Positions 8,532 through 17,420 are shown, counted from the stretch's first letter. The stretch: DNA of 64,000 nt from Sphaerospermopsis sp. SIO1G1 (GCA_010672785.1 JAAHFX010000003.1:186001-250000), one strand, 5' to 3'. Program-made: numbers and translations. The notes: a model not told the origin generated them from the sequence alone.

Positions 8532-9422
8532 ATGGATATATCAGTGTTACAAATTTTTGTAGAGGTGATGAGGCAGGGTAATTTTGCTGCTGTTGCGCGC
8601 GATCGCAATGTTGATCCATCTTCTATTTCCAGGGCGATCGCTAGTTTAGAACAAGAACTGGGAATTAGATTATTTCAACGAACAACCCGAAAATTATCTC
8701 CTACTGAAGCAGGAATCATATATTTTGAACGTATCGAGTCGCTAGTTGAGGAAATAGAACAAGCATTTGATGTCGTCAATGATGTTTCTAGTCAGCCGAA
8801 AGGAAAACTGCGAATTACTGCTTCTGTATCCTTTGGTCTCAAGTGTATTATTCCACTATTACCGAAATTTGAATCACTATACCCCGATCTGAGAGTTGAT
8901 TTATTATTAACTGATGCGGTTGTTGATTTATTAACCGATAGAATTGATGTAGCGGTGCGTCTGGGAATGTTAGCAGATTCAACCTTAATTGCCCAAAGGT
9001 TAATACCTACTCATTACTTAGTCTGTGCTAGCCAAGATTATCTCAAGCGATCAAAACAACTAGAAAAACCAACAGATATAGAAAATCATAACTGTTTATT
9101 ATTCCCACTGCCGGGATTTCGATCAAGATGGATATTCAAAGATCAAAAAGGAGAAATTAGTGAAGTGTCAGTTTCTGGACGTACTATTATTTCCAGTGCG
9201 ATCGCTCTTCAAGAATGTGCGATCGCCGGTATGGGTTTAGCACTACTGCCGAACTGGTTAGTTAAGGAAGATTTACGGGTTGGTAATCTCGTCCATATAT
9301 TTCCAGATTATGCTGTCACCGCTACAGATTTCAATACCGCAGCTTGGTTAGTCTATCCTTCTCGTACTTATATTCCACTGAAAGTTAAAGTGTTTATTGA
9401 CTTTATGAAAAATTTTATGTAA
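8532..9422 (+). CDS. LysR-family transcriptional regulator
   Basis: A 296-residue LTTR. The N-terminal winged helix-turn-helix covers residues about 1-60 (FVEVMRQGNFAAVARDRNVD, SRAIASLEQELGIRLFQRTTRKLSPTEAG), followed by a linker helix and a periplasmic-binding-protein-like effector domain (GKLRITASVSFG through MGLALLPNWLV). It is divergently oriented to the SDR gene and probably autoregulates and controls it through the 170-bp intergenic region (inference from organisation). The inducer is unknown. The gene contains several HIP1 GCGATCGC octamers, so it is native-looking cyanobacterial DNA. Confidence 0.92.
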   Translation: MDISVLQIFVEVMRQGNFAAVARDRNVDPSSISRAIASLEQELGIRLFQRTTRKLSPTEAGIIYFERIESLVEEIEQAFDVVNDVSSQPKGKLRITASVSFGLKCIIPLLPKFESLYPDLRVDLLLTDAVVDLLTDRIDVAVRLGMLADSTLIAQRLIPTHYLVCASQDYLKRSKQLEKPTDIENHNCLLFPLPGFRSRWIFKDQKGEISEVSVSGRTIISSAIALQECAIAGMGLALLPNWLVKEDLRVGNLVHIFPDYAVTATDFNTAAWLVYPSRTYIPLKVKVFIDFMKNFM

Positions 9423-9483
9423 GTATTCAAATCCCCCAGATAAATCTGTAGGGATTAAACACTTAATTTGTATGGATTCAAAA

Positions 9484-9708
9484 TTACTTCATCCGAAAAT
9501 CTTGTAACACCATAGGCATCATTAAACCTGTAGCTAAACTACCAACAGTAATAGGAATACAAATAGGAATTGGTGCAAGAGATAATAATACTATTAATAA
9601 TGTACCGATGCTACAAGCAATAGTGGTTTGACGGATAAAATAGACAGGATCACGAAACAGTTTACCTTTGAGAAACAACCTGAATGAAAACCAACCTAAT
9701 TCTAACAT
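9484..9708 (-). CDS. Small membrane protein next to the hup/hyp genes
   Basis: A 74-residue hypothetical protein with one long hydrophobic hairpin (TTIACSIGTLLIVLLSLAPIP then ICIPITVGSLATGLMMPMVL), predicting two membrane segments after a basic amphipathic N-terminus. I chose ATG 9708 because a perfect AGGAGG lies 4 nt upstream (9713-9718). The longer reading to 9741 lacks one. It follows the 85-residue membrane gene with a 13-bp gap. Small hypothetical genes are known between hupSL and hypF in Nostoc sp. PCC 7120, and these two are probable counterparts. Function unknown. Confidence 0.75.
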   Translation of the reverse strand: MLELGWFSFRLFLKGKLFRDPVYFIRQTTIACSIGTLLIVLLSLAPIPICIPITVGSLATGLMMPMVLQDFRMK

Positions 9709-9721
9709 ATATCCTCCTGAT

Positions 9722-9979
9722 TTAGCGAATAAAATTAACAATTAATAAGCCCAAGATTACCGCCGGAATAACACCTGCGGGGGCAAATAAACTACCCACT
9801 GTTGCTGATAATTTATAACCTATTTCTTTACCGGCTAAAATCATTCCTCCAATTGCACCACCAATCATAGAAATAATAACAGCAATTATTACCCACACTA
9901 ATATTGTAGGTAAATTGATATCTGTAATTAAACTATGTAGGAAATTAACAAATTCTGGATCATTGACAAAATCAAACAT
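9722..9979 (-). CDS. Small two-helix membrane protein next to the hup/hyp genes
   Basis: 85 residues. An amphipathic N-terminus (MFDFVNDPEFVNFLHSL) is followed by one hydrophobic helix with a glycine zipper (VWVIIAVIISMIGGAIGGMIL) and a second helix (GVIPAVILGLLIVNFI). AGGAG lies about 9 nt upstream of the ATG. It is transcribed with the 74-residue gene and downstream of the TPR gene. The small size and glycine zipper resemble transglycosylase-associated-type small membrane proteins, but I do not assign it. It is likely part of the extended hydrogenase operon (inference from context). Confidence 0.75.
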   Translation of the reverse strand: MFDFVNDPEFVNFLHSLITDINLPTILVWVIIAVIISMIGGAIGGMILAGKEIGYKLSATVGSLFAPAGVIPAVILGLLIVNFIR

Positions 9980-10005
9980 TTTAATTTCTCCTAATTTGTA
10001 TACTC

Positions 10006-10074
10006 ATATCCCCGAATTCTGATTTAATGATGTCAATAAATTCAAAAGTAATGTAAATAAAAATTCGGGGATAT
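10006..10074. repeat. 13-bp inverted repeat upstream of the small membrane genes
   Basis: ATATCCCCGAATT at 10006-10018 pairs with AATTCGGGGATAT at 10062-10074, leaving a 43-nt loop. The arms resemble those of the hypF-hypC palindrome (CCCCGA/TCGGGG). It lies between the TPR gene and the 85-residue gene and could act as an intercistronic hairpin. Confidence 0.8.
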
Positions 10075-10096
10075 TATTTATGCTGACTCCTATCAT

Positions 10097-11077
10097 TCAA
10101 TTTAACTCAAATGCCTGGATTTCTGCTGCCAAATCTTTGAGTGCTTGATTGACTATCTCTACTTTTTCCGTGTCTTGATATTCAGTAAATATTTGCAATG
10201 CTTCTTGATAGTATAATTTGGCATTAATCAGATTTTCAGGATTACCTAATTCTGGTTTTTCTGGATCATCAGGAAGGTTAAAAAGTACGTTGGCCTTGTT
10301 AGAAATGGTATTAGCATATTCTATGGGTGTATCTTGAGGATTCCGTACTTTTAAAGCTTCATCATAAGCAGAAATAGCCCGCAAATTATTATCAATGGGA
10401 TGGGAACTAATTAAATATTGCAAAGCATTGCCGAGATTATTTTGCAACATCGCATATTCCCTGGGATGATCACTTAAGTTAATATGTTCAAGTGCAGCTT
10501 CAAAAGATTGAACTGCTAACCCTTGACGTAAATGTTCACTTTCTGAAGACATCGGCATAGAAAGATAAGCGATCGCAATATTATTATGTAAAATCGCATA
10601 GTCTTGAGGATATTCTTGCCAAGTAAATACCCTTAAAGCCTCATGATAAGCCTGGATACTATCAGTCATCCGCGCTAAACTATGAGGTACTAAAGATTGA
10701 ATAACTAAACCTAAATTTAACTGAGTTTCTGCAACTTCTATCGGTTCAGCAAATTCTTGTAAAAGTGGTAAAGCTTCCTCATAACTTTCCTTAGCTTGTA
10801 CCAACAATTGGGGGTTAGAATCGGGTATCATTTGTAAAGCAGCACCCATTCCTACCTTCGCTCGTGCTTTCCATAAGGGATAGTCTTCACCACACATTTG
10901 ATAAGCACGATAAAATAATCCTAACCCACTACGTAAATCTTGAGCAGTTTTTGGTTTGTTCAGAAAACCTTGTGCCATTTCCATCAGCAGTTGGATTTTT
11001 TCCTCTGCTGTTACTGACTCATCAGCAATGGCCGCCATTGTTGCTTTTACGGCTGTATCTGTTATACTAAATGTCAT
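10097..11077 (-). CDS. Tetratricopeptide-repeat protein, hydrogenase-cluster associated
   Basis: This 326-residue soluble protein has recurring TPR-like helical pairs: residues about 85-120 (AKESYEEALPLLQEF), 135-155 (IQAYHEALRVFTWQEYPQDYA), 190-215 (FEAALEHINLSDHPREYAML) and 235-255 (AISAYDEALKVRNPQDTPIEYA). A TPR protein occurs in the five-gene stretch between hupSL and hypF of Nostoc sp. PCC 7120, and this is the likely equivalent. It could scaffold maturation factors or the hydrogenase itself (inference). It is divergent from hupS across about 600 bp, so its promoter shares that region. No signal peptide or catalytic motif was seen. Confidence 0.8.
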   Translation of the reverse strand: MTFSITDTAVKATMAAIADESVTAEEKIQLLMEMAQGFLNKPKTAQDLRSGLGLFYRAYQMCGEDYPLWKARAKVGMGAALQMIPDSNPQLLVQAKESYEEALPLLQEFAEPIEVAETQLNLGLVIQSLVPHSLARMTDSIQAYHEALRVFTWQEYPQDYAILHNNIAIAYLSMPMSSESEHLRQGLAVQSFEAALEHINLSDHPREYAMLQNNLGNALQYLISSHPIDNNLRAISAYDEALKVRNPQDTPIEYANTISNKANVLFNLPDDPEKPELGNPENLINAKLYYQEALQIFTEYQDTEKVEIVNQALKDLAAEIQAFELN

Positions 11078-11672
11078 AAATTGGCCATAGTAATTGAGTC
11101 ATCAACTAAGCCGATTTACGCAGTTATTTATTAACTTTTTATAGATTCCCCTTTTATCAGTTATCAGTTATCAGTTATCAGTTATCAGTTATCAGGTTTA
11201 AAATAGGGCTTACTGAAGACTGATTACTGCTAGGGTTTAGTAATTAAAAACCCCGCTACTAATTTTTGCAGTTCATTTGCAAGTCTAGTGTTTTACCCAT
11301 CCATTTTTGAAGTTTGAGGATAAGGTAATAAAATCAATGATATTTAATATAAAACAAAATTTTTATAAAAATCTAGCGTAGATTTACCAATGTTAATCTT
11401 TGTAGCCCAAAATTTATTACTTGAGTCATAATTATTGTATCAAAAATTCTATATAAATCCAGTAAATCAACAAATTCTGTCAATCCTGATTCAGACAAAA
11501 ACGATATGTTAAAATAAAAATATTGATCAAATAGTAAAACTCTAAAAATTTACTTATCAGTAGAAATTCCAATATTAATAAAGATTTGAATTTTCCTGCG
11601 TATCTCCTCAATCATACGGACTAAATTAACAAGTCCATCTCTCTACATCTACAACAGAAAAAATCATAGTCA
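11078..11672. promoter_or_regulatory. Divergent intergenic region: probable hupSL and hyp-side promoters
   Basis: About 595 bp separate the TPR gene from hupS, and both must be transcribed outward from here. No gene is supported. It contains a TTATCAG heptamer array (11157-11194) and long AT-rich tracts. I searched by eye for the NtcA consensus GTA-N8-TAC and found no perfect match. The nearest is GTAGAAATTCC-AAT about 110 bp before hupS, which lacks the TAC half. Transcription factor sites therefore remain unassigned. Confidence 0.55.
11157..11194. repeat. Heptanucleotide tandem repeat (TTATCAG)n
   Basis: Five consecutive TTATCAG-type units upstream of hupS. This is one of about ten short heptamer arrays in the window (STRR type, characteristic of Nostocales), all in intergenic DNA. 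Confidence 0.9.
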
Positions 11673-12635
11673 ATGACTAACGTACTCTGGCTGCAAGGTG
11701 GTGCTTGTTCAGGTGACACCATGTCATTTCTTAATGCCGAAGAACCAACAGCTTGTGATTTAATAGCTGACTTCGGTATCAACATCCTCTGGCATCCCTC
11801 CCTAGGTTTAGAACTAGGTGACAACCTCCAAACCCTACTTTGGGAATGTATCTTAGGGAAAAAACCCCTAGATATTTTAGTTTTTGAAGGTAGCGTAGTT
11901 AACGCGCCCAACGGTACTGGCAACTGGAATCGTTTCGCAGATCGCCCCATGAAAGATTGGTTAAATGACTTAGCCAAAGCTGCCGATTTTGTCGTCGCCA
12001 TTGGTGACTGTGCTACTTGGGGCGGTATCCCAGCAATGTCACCTAACCCCAGCGAGTCTCAAGGTTTACAATTTCTCAAGCGTAATGAAGGCGGTTTTTT
12101 AGGTAAAGATTTTGTCAGCAAAGCTGGCTTACCCGTAATTAACATTCCCGGATGTCCCGCCCATGCTGATTGGATAGCGCAGATACTAGTCGCCATTGCT
12201 ACCGGGCGCATCAGCGATATTGCCTTAGATGAACTACATCGTCCCCAAACCTTCTTTAACACCTTTGCCGAAACTGGATGTACCCGTAACATTCACTTTG
12301 CTTACAAAGCTACAACCACGGAGTTTGGACAACGGAAAGGCTGTCTCTTTTATGACTTAGGTTGTCGTGGCCCCATGACCCATGCTTCCTGTAACCGTAT
12401 TCTCTGGAATAAAGTATCATCTAAGACTCGTGCGGGAATGCCTTGTATTGGTTGTACAGAACCGGAATTTCCCTTCCATGATCTTAAACCGGGAACAGTA
12501 TTTAAAACCCAAACCATCATGGGTGTTCCCAAAGAAATACCCCCCGGAATTAGTCAACAAGATTATGCAGTTCTCACAGTTGTTGCTAAAGACACAGCAC
12601 CAAAATGGACTGATGAAGACTTTTTCTTGATTTAG
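11673..12635 (+). CDS. hupS: Uptake [NiFe] hydrogenase small subunit HupS
   Basis: HupS carries the three iron-sulfur clusters that pass electrons from H2 oxidised in HupL to the electron transport chain of the heterocyst. The 320 residues lack a twin-arginine signal peptide, as expected for cyanobacterial uptake hydrogenases. Cluster ligands are visible: WLQGGACSGDTMSF at residue about 11, GDCATWGGIPA about 113, GCPAHADWIA about 160, CLFYDLGCRGPMTHASCNRILWN about 225-245, and GMPCIGCTEPEFPF about 255. No Shine-Dalgarno is evident upstream of the ATG. hupL starts 82 bp downstream on the same strand, and the gap contains a heptamer array. A genetic operon hupSL is standard in Nostocales. Confidence 0.98.
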   Translation: MTNVLWLQGGACSGDTMSFLNAEEPTACDLIADFGINILWHPSLGLELGDNLQTLLWECILGKKPLDILVFEGSVVNAPNGTGNWNRFADRPMKDWLNDLAKAADFVVAIGDCATWGGIPAMSPNPSESQGLQFLKRNEGGFLGKDFVSKAGLPVINIPGCPAHADWIAQILVAIATGRISDIALDELHRPQTFFNTFAETGCTRNIHFAYKATTTEFGQRKGCLFYDLGCRGPMTHASCNRILWNKVSSKTRAGMPCIGCTEPEFPFHDLKPGTVFKTQTIMGVPKEIPPGISQQDYAVLTVVAKDTAPKWTDEDFFLI

Positions 12636-12669
12636 GGAATGGTGACTGGTGACTGGGTAAGATTTTTTC

Positions 12670-12706
12670 CCAATTACCAATTACCAATTACCAATTACCA
12701 ATTACC
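12670..12706. repeat. Heptamer array in the hupS-hupL gap
   Basis: Five CAATTAC units ending 11 nt before the hupL start codon. Repeats at the same place are known in hupSL operons of other Nostocales and may influence translation coupling of hupL. Confidence 0.9.
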
Positions 12707-12717
12707 CAAAAGAAATT

Positions 12718-13239
12718 ATGCCGATTCAAACATTAGATATTGCCCCCGTTGGTAGAGTTGAGGGTGATTTAGATGTCCGTGTAGAAATCGAAGACGGATA
12801 TGTTAGCAATGCCTGGACTCATGCAGAATTATTCCGTGGTTTTGAAGTAATTTTACGCGGAAAAGATCCCCAAGCAGGTTTAATTGTCACCCCTAGAATT
12901 TGCGGTATTTGTGGTGCTTCTCACCTCAGTTCTGCGGCTTGGGCTTTGGATACTGCCTGGGGAACAGAAGTTCCTAGAAATGCAATTTTGGCGAGAAATT
13001 TAGGTCAAATTGTGGAAACTATTCAAAGTATTCCCCGTTATTTTTATGGTTTATTTGCCATAGATTTAACTAATAAAAATTATCGCAGTAGTCGTTATTA
13101 CGAAGAAGCTTGTCGTCGCTTTGCAGCTTTTACAGGTAAATCCTATGAAATAGGGGTGACAATTTCTGCTAAACCTGTAGAAATTTACGCCTTGTTAGGT
13201 GGACAGTGGCCGCATAGCAGTTATATGGTAATTAATTAG
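12718..13239 (+). CDS. hupL: Uptake hydrogenase large subunit HupL, 5' exon-like part (interrupted by the hupL element)
   Basis: HupL holds the NiFe active site. This part encodes residues 1-170 of the real protein plus two codons and a stop supplied by the inserted element (unrearranged product 173 residues, ending SSYMVIN). The L1 motif RICGICGASHLSSA, with two of the four active-site cysteines, is at residues about 60-73. The coding sequence breaks inside the 17-bp repeat at 13213-13229. Joining base 13229 to 21795 restores one frame (GQWPHSSYMVPGGVMCAP) and a 531-residue protein, the normal HupL length. In unrearranged DNA the product lacks the C-terminal L2 cysteines and cannot be active. 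Confidence 0.97.
   Translation: MPIQTLDIAPVGRVEGDLDVRVEIEDGYVSNAWTHAELFRGFEVILRGKDPQAGLIVTPRICGICGASHLSSAAWALDTAWGTEVPRNAILARNLGQIVETIQSIPRYFYGLFAIDLTNKNYRSSRYYEEACRRFAAFTGKSYEIGVTISAKPVEIYALLGGQWPHSSYMVIN
13213..13229 (+). repeat. Left recombination site of the hupL element
   Basis: CATAGCAGTTATATGGT, identical to 21778-21794. It encodes HSSYMV inside HupL. Flanking bases differ (G before and A after here, T and G at the right copy), so identity is exactly 17 bp. The core resembles the 16-bp CACAGCAGTTATATGG repeat known from the PCC 7120 element. Confidence 0.95.
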
Positions 13240-13466
13240 TGAATGGCTGATATAGCAAGGATTTTGTAGAATTGATTTGATGATTCCCTAGTTTTTCCTT
13301 AAATGAGGCAATCAACTCATACCAGATATATCATAAGTCCATTTCTTTTTATCTATTAACAGCAATTTGGTGTTTCCCAGACATTACCTAATTTTTCCCT
13401 AATCCCAAGCGAGGATAACTATGGTAAATTTTTAGTAAGCAAAGAATAATCCAATCTACCCATATT
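13240..13466. other. Left end of the hupL element, no gene seen
   Basis: AT-rich spacer between the left repeat and the first element gene. No repeats or ORF beyond chance. Confidence 0.6.
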
Positions 13467-13877
13467 ATGAATTTCAAACGATGGCAGGAACTCAAGCAAA
13501 TCCTCACTGAAGAAAAAGATTTGTCTACAATCTGGTTATATTACATGGATCATTTTGCAGATCATCCCAAATTCATCAACCAGGGTCAACCTGCCCAGAA
13601 TCAATATATTGATTCAGTTGTCAAAAAAACCTGTCAACAACTATTTGGTCAAAAGGTCAAAATTACTAATTCTCTCCTCATATATATTCCCCGTCATCAA
13701 TTTTTTCATGGACCATTCCAAGCAAGCGGACGAATTGGTGGTGTGATTTTCTTTGAGGATATTAAAGTCGGTTTAATGGCTGTTTCCGCACAGTTTCCTC
13801 CCACAAGTGAGGTGAAATATTCCCGGTTTACTGAAATAATGGATCTATCACCAGCAACAGGTCATGATTTAAATTGA
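13467..13877 (+). CDS. Hypothetical protein of the hupL element
   Basis: A 136-residue soluble protein of unknown family. It begins MNFKRWQELKQILTEEKDLS and has a central IYIPRHQFFHGPFQASGRIGGVIFFEDIKVGLM strand-rich segment, suggesting a compact alpha/beta fold. It has no signal peptide and no cysteine clusters. Codon use and AT content match the neighbours. It lies upstream of the two ATPase genes on the same strand with an 84-bp gap, so it could be transcribed with them. I do not recognise a function. Confidence 0.65.
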   Translation: MNFKRWQELKQILTEEKDLSTIWLYYMDHFADHPKFINQGQPAQNQYIDSVVKKTCQQLFGQKVKITNSLLIYIPRHQFFHGPFQASGRIGGVIFFEDIKVGLMAVSAQFPPTSEVKYSRFTEIMDLSPATGHDLN

Positions 13878-13961
13878 ATGGATAACTATGTATTTTGATT
13901 GGCTATGTTGATAAATAAATAATCGTCTAAACTGAAAGTATCCACAAACTTCCAAAATCCC

Positions 13962-15518
13962 ATGTCTCGCTGGTTTAATATTGCCGGTCCATGTAAACCT
14001 GAAAAAAATTATACTATTTCCGCAACAAGTCGTCTCCCTGACTTATCAATGTTGATTGAACAAGAAAGTTATTTTGTCCTCCATGCACCACGACAAACAG
14101 GGAAAACTACCGCCATGTTATCCCTAGCAAAGCAACTGACTGAAACTAGAAATTATGCAGCAGTGATGGTATCAGTGGAAGTGGGAAGTGCTTTTAATCA
14201 TGATCCTAGTGCGGCAGAATTAGCAATTTTAGGATCTTGGTATAATACAATAAATATCCGCTTACCTAAAGAATTACAACCACCTGTAAAAAAATGGCAA
14301 CAGGAAGAACCAGGAAACAGAATTAACGATTTTTTAACAGCTTGGGCAAAATCTTTACCCCGACCCATAGTATTATTTATAGACGAAATTGATTCTTTAC
14401 AAGATGACACGTTAATTTCAGTTTTACGACAATTAAGAGATGGTTTTCCAAATCGTCCTGAACATTTCCCTTCATCAGTCGGATTAGTGGGTTTAAGGGA
14501 TGTACGAGATTATAAAGTCGCATCAGGTGGCAGTCAAAGATTAAATACTTCTAGTCCTTTTAATATTAAAGTTAGTTCCATTACTCTGCGAAATTTTTAT
14601 GCTGAAGAAGTAGCAGAATTATATAACCAACATACAGAAGCAACAGGACAAATTTTCACATCAGAAGCTATAGAAACAGCATTTAATTTAACTCAAGGAC
14701 AACCTTGGTTAGTGAATGCTTTAGCTAAAGAAGTTGTAGAAAAAATGGTGAAAGATAGAAATATTGATATTACTAAAGAACATATTTTAACAGCTAAGGA
14801 AATATTAATTGCCCGTCAAGATACCCATCTTGATAGTTTAGCTGAGAAACTCAGAGAACAAAGAGTAAAAAATATTATTCAACCAATTTTAGCGGGACAA
14901 ATATTACCCGATACTCTAGCAGATGATCGTCAATATTTAATTGATTTAGGATTATTAAGACGTGACCCGAAAGGGGGATTAGTTATTTCTAATCCGATTT
15001 ATCGTGAGGTAATTCCCCGTGTTTTAGTACAAGGAACTCAAGATACTTTACCTCTAATTAGTCCTAGTTGGTTAAATTCAAATGGTGAGTTAAACATAGA
15101 TGCTTTATTAACAGCATTTCTGAAATTTTGGCGACAACATGGAGAACCATTATTAAGTAGTGCTGCTTACCATGAAATTGCTCCACACATTGTCTTAATG
15201 GCTTTCTTACATCGTGTTGTTAATGGTGGTGGAACTTTGGAAAGGGAATATGCAATTGGTAGTGACAGAATGGATTTATGTCTGCGTTATCAAGATGTGA
15301 TTTTGGGGATTGAGTTAAAGGTTTGGAGGGATAAAAAACGTGACCCTCAAAATGATGGAATTGAACAGTTAGAGTCTTATTTAGGGCGTTTGGGGTTGGA
15401 TTTTGGTTGGTTATTTGTGTTTGATAGACGTAAGAATGCTTTACCAATGGAAGAACGTTTATCAACTGAAGTTGTGGTGACGGAAAATCAGCGGAGAATT
15501 ACTGTAGTGCGAGCATAA
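13962..15518 (+). CDS. AAA-like ATPase fused to a PD-(D/E)XK nuclease-like domain, copy 1
   Basis: 518 residues. The N-terminus is MSRWFNIAGPCKPEKNYTIS. A Walker A motif (APRQTGKT, residues 42-49) follows, then Walker B (PIVLFIDEIDSL, about 135-146), then a winged-helix-like middle with GQPWLVNALAKEVV and YLIDLGLLRRDPKGGL. The C-terminal domain has MDLCLRY...GIELKVW (Asp438, Glu451, Lys453), the D-ExK arrangement of PD-(D/E)XK nucleases. Such AAA-like proteins are frequent in cyanobacteria but have no assigned role that I know of. A tandem paralogue follows. Inference: DNA-associated activity, possibly defence or element maintenance. No SD is obvious. The ATG begins the motif shared by both copies. 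Confidence 0.8.
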   Translation: MSRWFNIAGPCKPEKNYTISATSRLPDLSMLIEQESYFVLHAPRQTGKTTAMLSLAKQLTETRNYAAVMVSVEVGSAFNHDPSAAELAILGSWYNTINIRLPKELQPPVKKWQQEEPGNRINDFLTAWAKSLPRPIVLFIDEIDSLQDDTLISVLRQLRDGFPNRPEHFPSSVGLVGLRDVRDYKVASGGSQRLNTSSPFNIKVSSITLRNFYAEEVAELYNQHTEATGQIFTSEAIETAFNLTQGQPWLVNALAKEVVEKMVKDRNIDITKEHILTAKEILIARQDTHLDSLAEKLREQRVKNIIQPILAGQILPDTLADDRQYLIDLGLLRRDPKGGLVISNPIYREVIPRVLVQGTQDTLPLISPSWLNSNGELNIDALLTAFLKFWRQHGEPLLSSAAYHEIAPHIVLMAFLHRVVNGGGTLEREYAIGSDRMDLCLRYQDVILGIELKVWRDKKRDPQNDGIEQLESYLGRLGLDFGWLFVFDRRKNALPMEERLSTEVVVTENQRRITVVRA

Positions 15519-15577
15519 TTGTTTTGTTTACTTCAAAATCATCTAAACTAAAAATATCCACAAACTTCCAAAATCCT

Positions 15578-17134
15578 ATGTCTCGCTGGTTCAATATTGC
15601 CGGTCCATGTAAAGATGATATCCACTATATGTTATCTCCAACAACACGATTACCAGATTTGGAGGAACTAATTCAACAGTATAGTTATTTTGTCATTCAT
15701 GCACCACGACAAACAGGGAAAACCACCGCCATGTTATCCCTAGCAAAGCAACTTACCGCTACAGGAAATTATGCCGCAGTGATGGTATCGGTAGAAGTGG
15801 GAAGTGCATTTAATCATGATCCGAGTACAGCAGAATTAGCAATTTTGGGATCTTGGTCTGATACAATTGAAGATAGCTTACCTGAAGAATTACAACCACC
15901 TACTAAAAAATGGCAGCAGGAAGAAACCGGAAAAAGAATTAAGTCTTTTCTAAGAAGTTGGTCAAAAGCAATAAATCGTCCTTTAGTATTATTTATAGAT
16001 GAAATTGATTCTTTACAAGATGATACTTTAATTTCAATTTTGAGACAGTTAAGAGATAGTTTTCCTAACCGTCCAGAAAATTTTCCCTCATCAGTAGGAT
16101 TAGTTGGTTTACGAGATGTAAGAGATTATAAAGTTGCATCAGGTGGCAGTCAAAGATTAAATACATCTAGTCCTTTTAATATTAAAGTTAGTTCTATTAC
16201 TCTACGAAATTTTTATGCTGAAGAAGTAGCAGAATTATATCAACAACATACAGAAGCAACTGGACAAATTTTCACACCAGAAGCTATAGAAACAGCATTT
16301 AATTTAACGCAAGGACAACCTTGGTTAGTCAATGCTTTAGCTAAAGAAGTTGTGGATAAAATGGTAAAGGATCGAAATATTGATATTACTAAGGAACATA
16401 TTTTAACAGCTAAAGAAATATTAATTACCCGTCAAGATACACACCTTGATAGTTTAGCTGAACGTTTACGAGAACCAAGAATAAAAGCAATTATTGAACC
16501 AATGTTAGCTGGTTTGGAATTAGGAAATATTCCCAATGATGATATTAGATTTGTAATTGATTTAGGATTATGTAAAATGCACCCTTACGGTGGATTAACT
16601 ATTGCTAATCCTATTTATCGGGAGGTTTTACCTAGAGTATTAACAGTCACACCAATGGCTTCTTTACCAATGATTGCACCAACTTGGTTAACACCAGAAG
16701 GGGAATTAAATATAGATGCTTTATTAACAGCATTTCTCAAATTTTGGAGACAACATGGCGAACCATTATTAGGTAGCACTGGGTATCATGAAATTGCTCC
16801 GCACATTGTCTTAATGGCTTTTTTACATCGTGTTGTTAATGGTGGTGGAACTTTGGAAAGGGAATATGCTATTGGTAGTGATCGAATGGATTTATGTCTG
16901 CGTTACAAAGATGTAATTTTGGGGATTGAATTAAAGGTTTGGAGAGATAAAAAACGTGATCCTCAAAATGAGGGAATTGAGCAGTTGGAGTCTTATTTAG
17001 GGCGTTTAGGTTTGGATTTTGGGTGGTTATTTGTGTTTGATAGACGTAAGAATGCTTTACCAATGGAGGAGCGTTTATCTACTGATGTTGTGGTGACAGA
17101 GAATCAGCGTAGAATTACTGTGGTGCGGGCTTGA
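15578..17134 (+). CDS. AAA-like ATPase fused to a PD-(D/E)XK nuclease-like domain, copy 2
   Basis: A tandem paralogue of the preceding gene, also exactly 518 residues, with the same Walker A (APRQTGKT), Walker B (PLVLFIDEIDSL) and C-terminal MDLCLRYKDVILGIELKVW. Long blocks (residues about 165-290 and 395-518) are almost identical between copies. The region after Walker A to Walker B and residues about 295-370 differ, so the copies have diverged mosaically. The roughly 40 bp before both ATGs (ATCCACAAACTTCCAAAATCC) is also conserved, showing the duplication included the leader. The start at 15578 is preferred over an upstream TTG (15524) that would translate this leader. Confidence 0.8.
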   Translation: MSRWFNIAGPCKDDIHYMLSPTTRLPDLEELIQQYSYFVIHAPRQTGKTTAMLSLAKQLTATGNYAAVMVSVEVGSAFNHDPSTAELAILGSWSDTIEDSLPEELQPPTKKWQQEETGKRIKSFLRSWSKAINRPLVLFIDEIDSLQDDTLISILRQLRDSFPNRPENFPSSVGLVGLRDVRDYKVASGGSQRLNTSSPFNIKVSSITLRNFYAEEVAELYQQHTEATGQIFTPEAIETAFNLTQGQPWLVNALAKEVVDKMVKDRNIDITKEHILTAKEILITRQDTHLDSLAERLREPRIKAIIEPMLAGLELGNIPNDDIRFVIDLGLCKMHPYGGLTIANPIYREVLPRVLTVTPMASLPMIAPTWLTPEGELNIDALLTAFLKFWRQHGEPLLGSTGYHEIAPHIVLMAFLHRVVNGGGTLEREYAIGSDRMDLCLRYKDVILGIELKVWRDKKRDPQNEGIEQLESYLGRLGLDFGWLFVFDRRKNALPMEERLSTDVVVTENQRRITVVRA

Positions 17135-17420
17135 GTATTGTATTTTTTGTTTCACGCAGAGGCGCAGAGTCGCAGAGGGGAGAGTGTAAATAGGGAATTT
17201 TGGCGAACTGCTTGCAGCAGCGCTTGCGCTATCGCTTTTCTAAAATATGTTGAATGGTAAAATTTTCAGGTGCGTTACATTTCATTAACACACCCTACAG
17301 GATCAGAGCGATCGCATTGAACTATAATTCAGCAATTACAATAAAATAGAAATTTAACGATTTTGCTTTTCTCAAAAACTGAAGACAACCATTTCTATCC
17401 CGTACGACAATTTGTTAAAT
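17135..17420. other. Repeat-rich spacer in the hupL element
   Basis: No gene seen. It contains a CAGAGGCGCAGAGTCGCAGAG repeat (17158-17178 area), a CTTGCAGCAGCGCTTGCGCTATCGC palindromic word and the REP-like copy at 17269-17298. Confidence 0.6.
17269..17298. repeat. REP-like palindrome, copy 2
   Basis: GGTGCGTTACATTTCATTAACACACCCTAC. It is almost identical to copy 4 at 18836-18865, with which it brackets the antitoxin, toxin-antitoxin and RAYT genes. Confidence 0.8.

Noticed and set aside
11078..11672. NtcA binding site GTA-N8-TAC upstream of hupS
   Set aside because: No perfect site was found by reading; the closest match lacks one half-site. An unsupported call was avoided.
12059..12680. 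Several ORFs antisense to or overlapping hupS
   Set aside because: All lie within the hupS reading frame's DNA and have no independent support.
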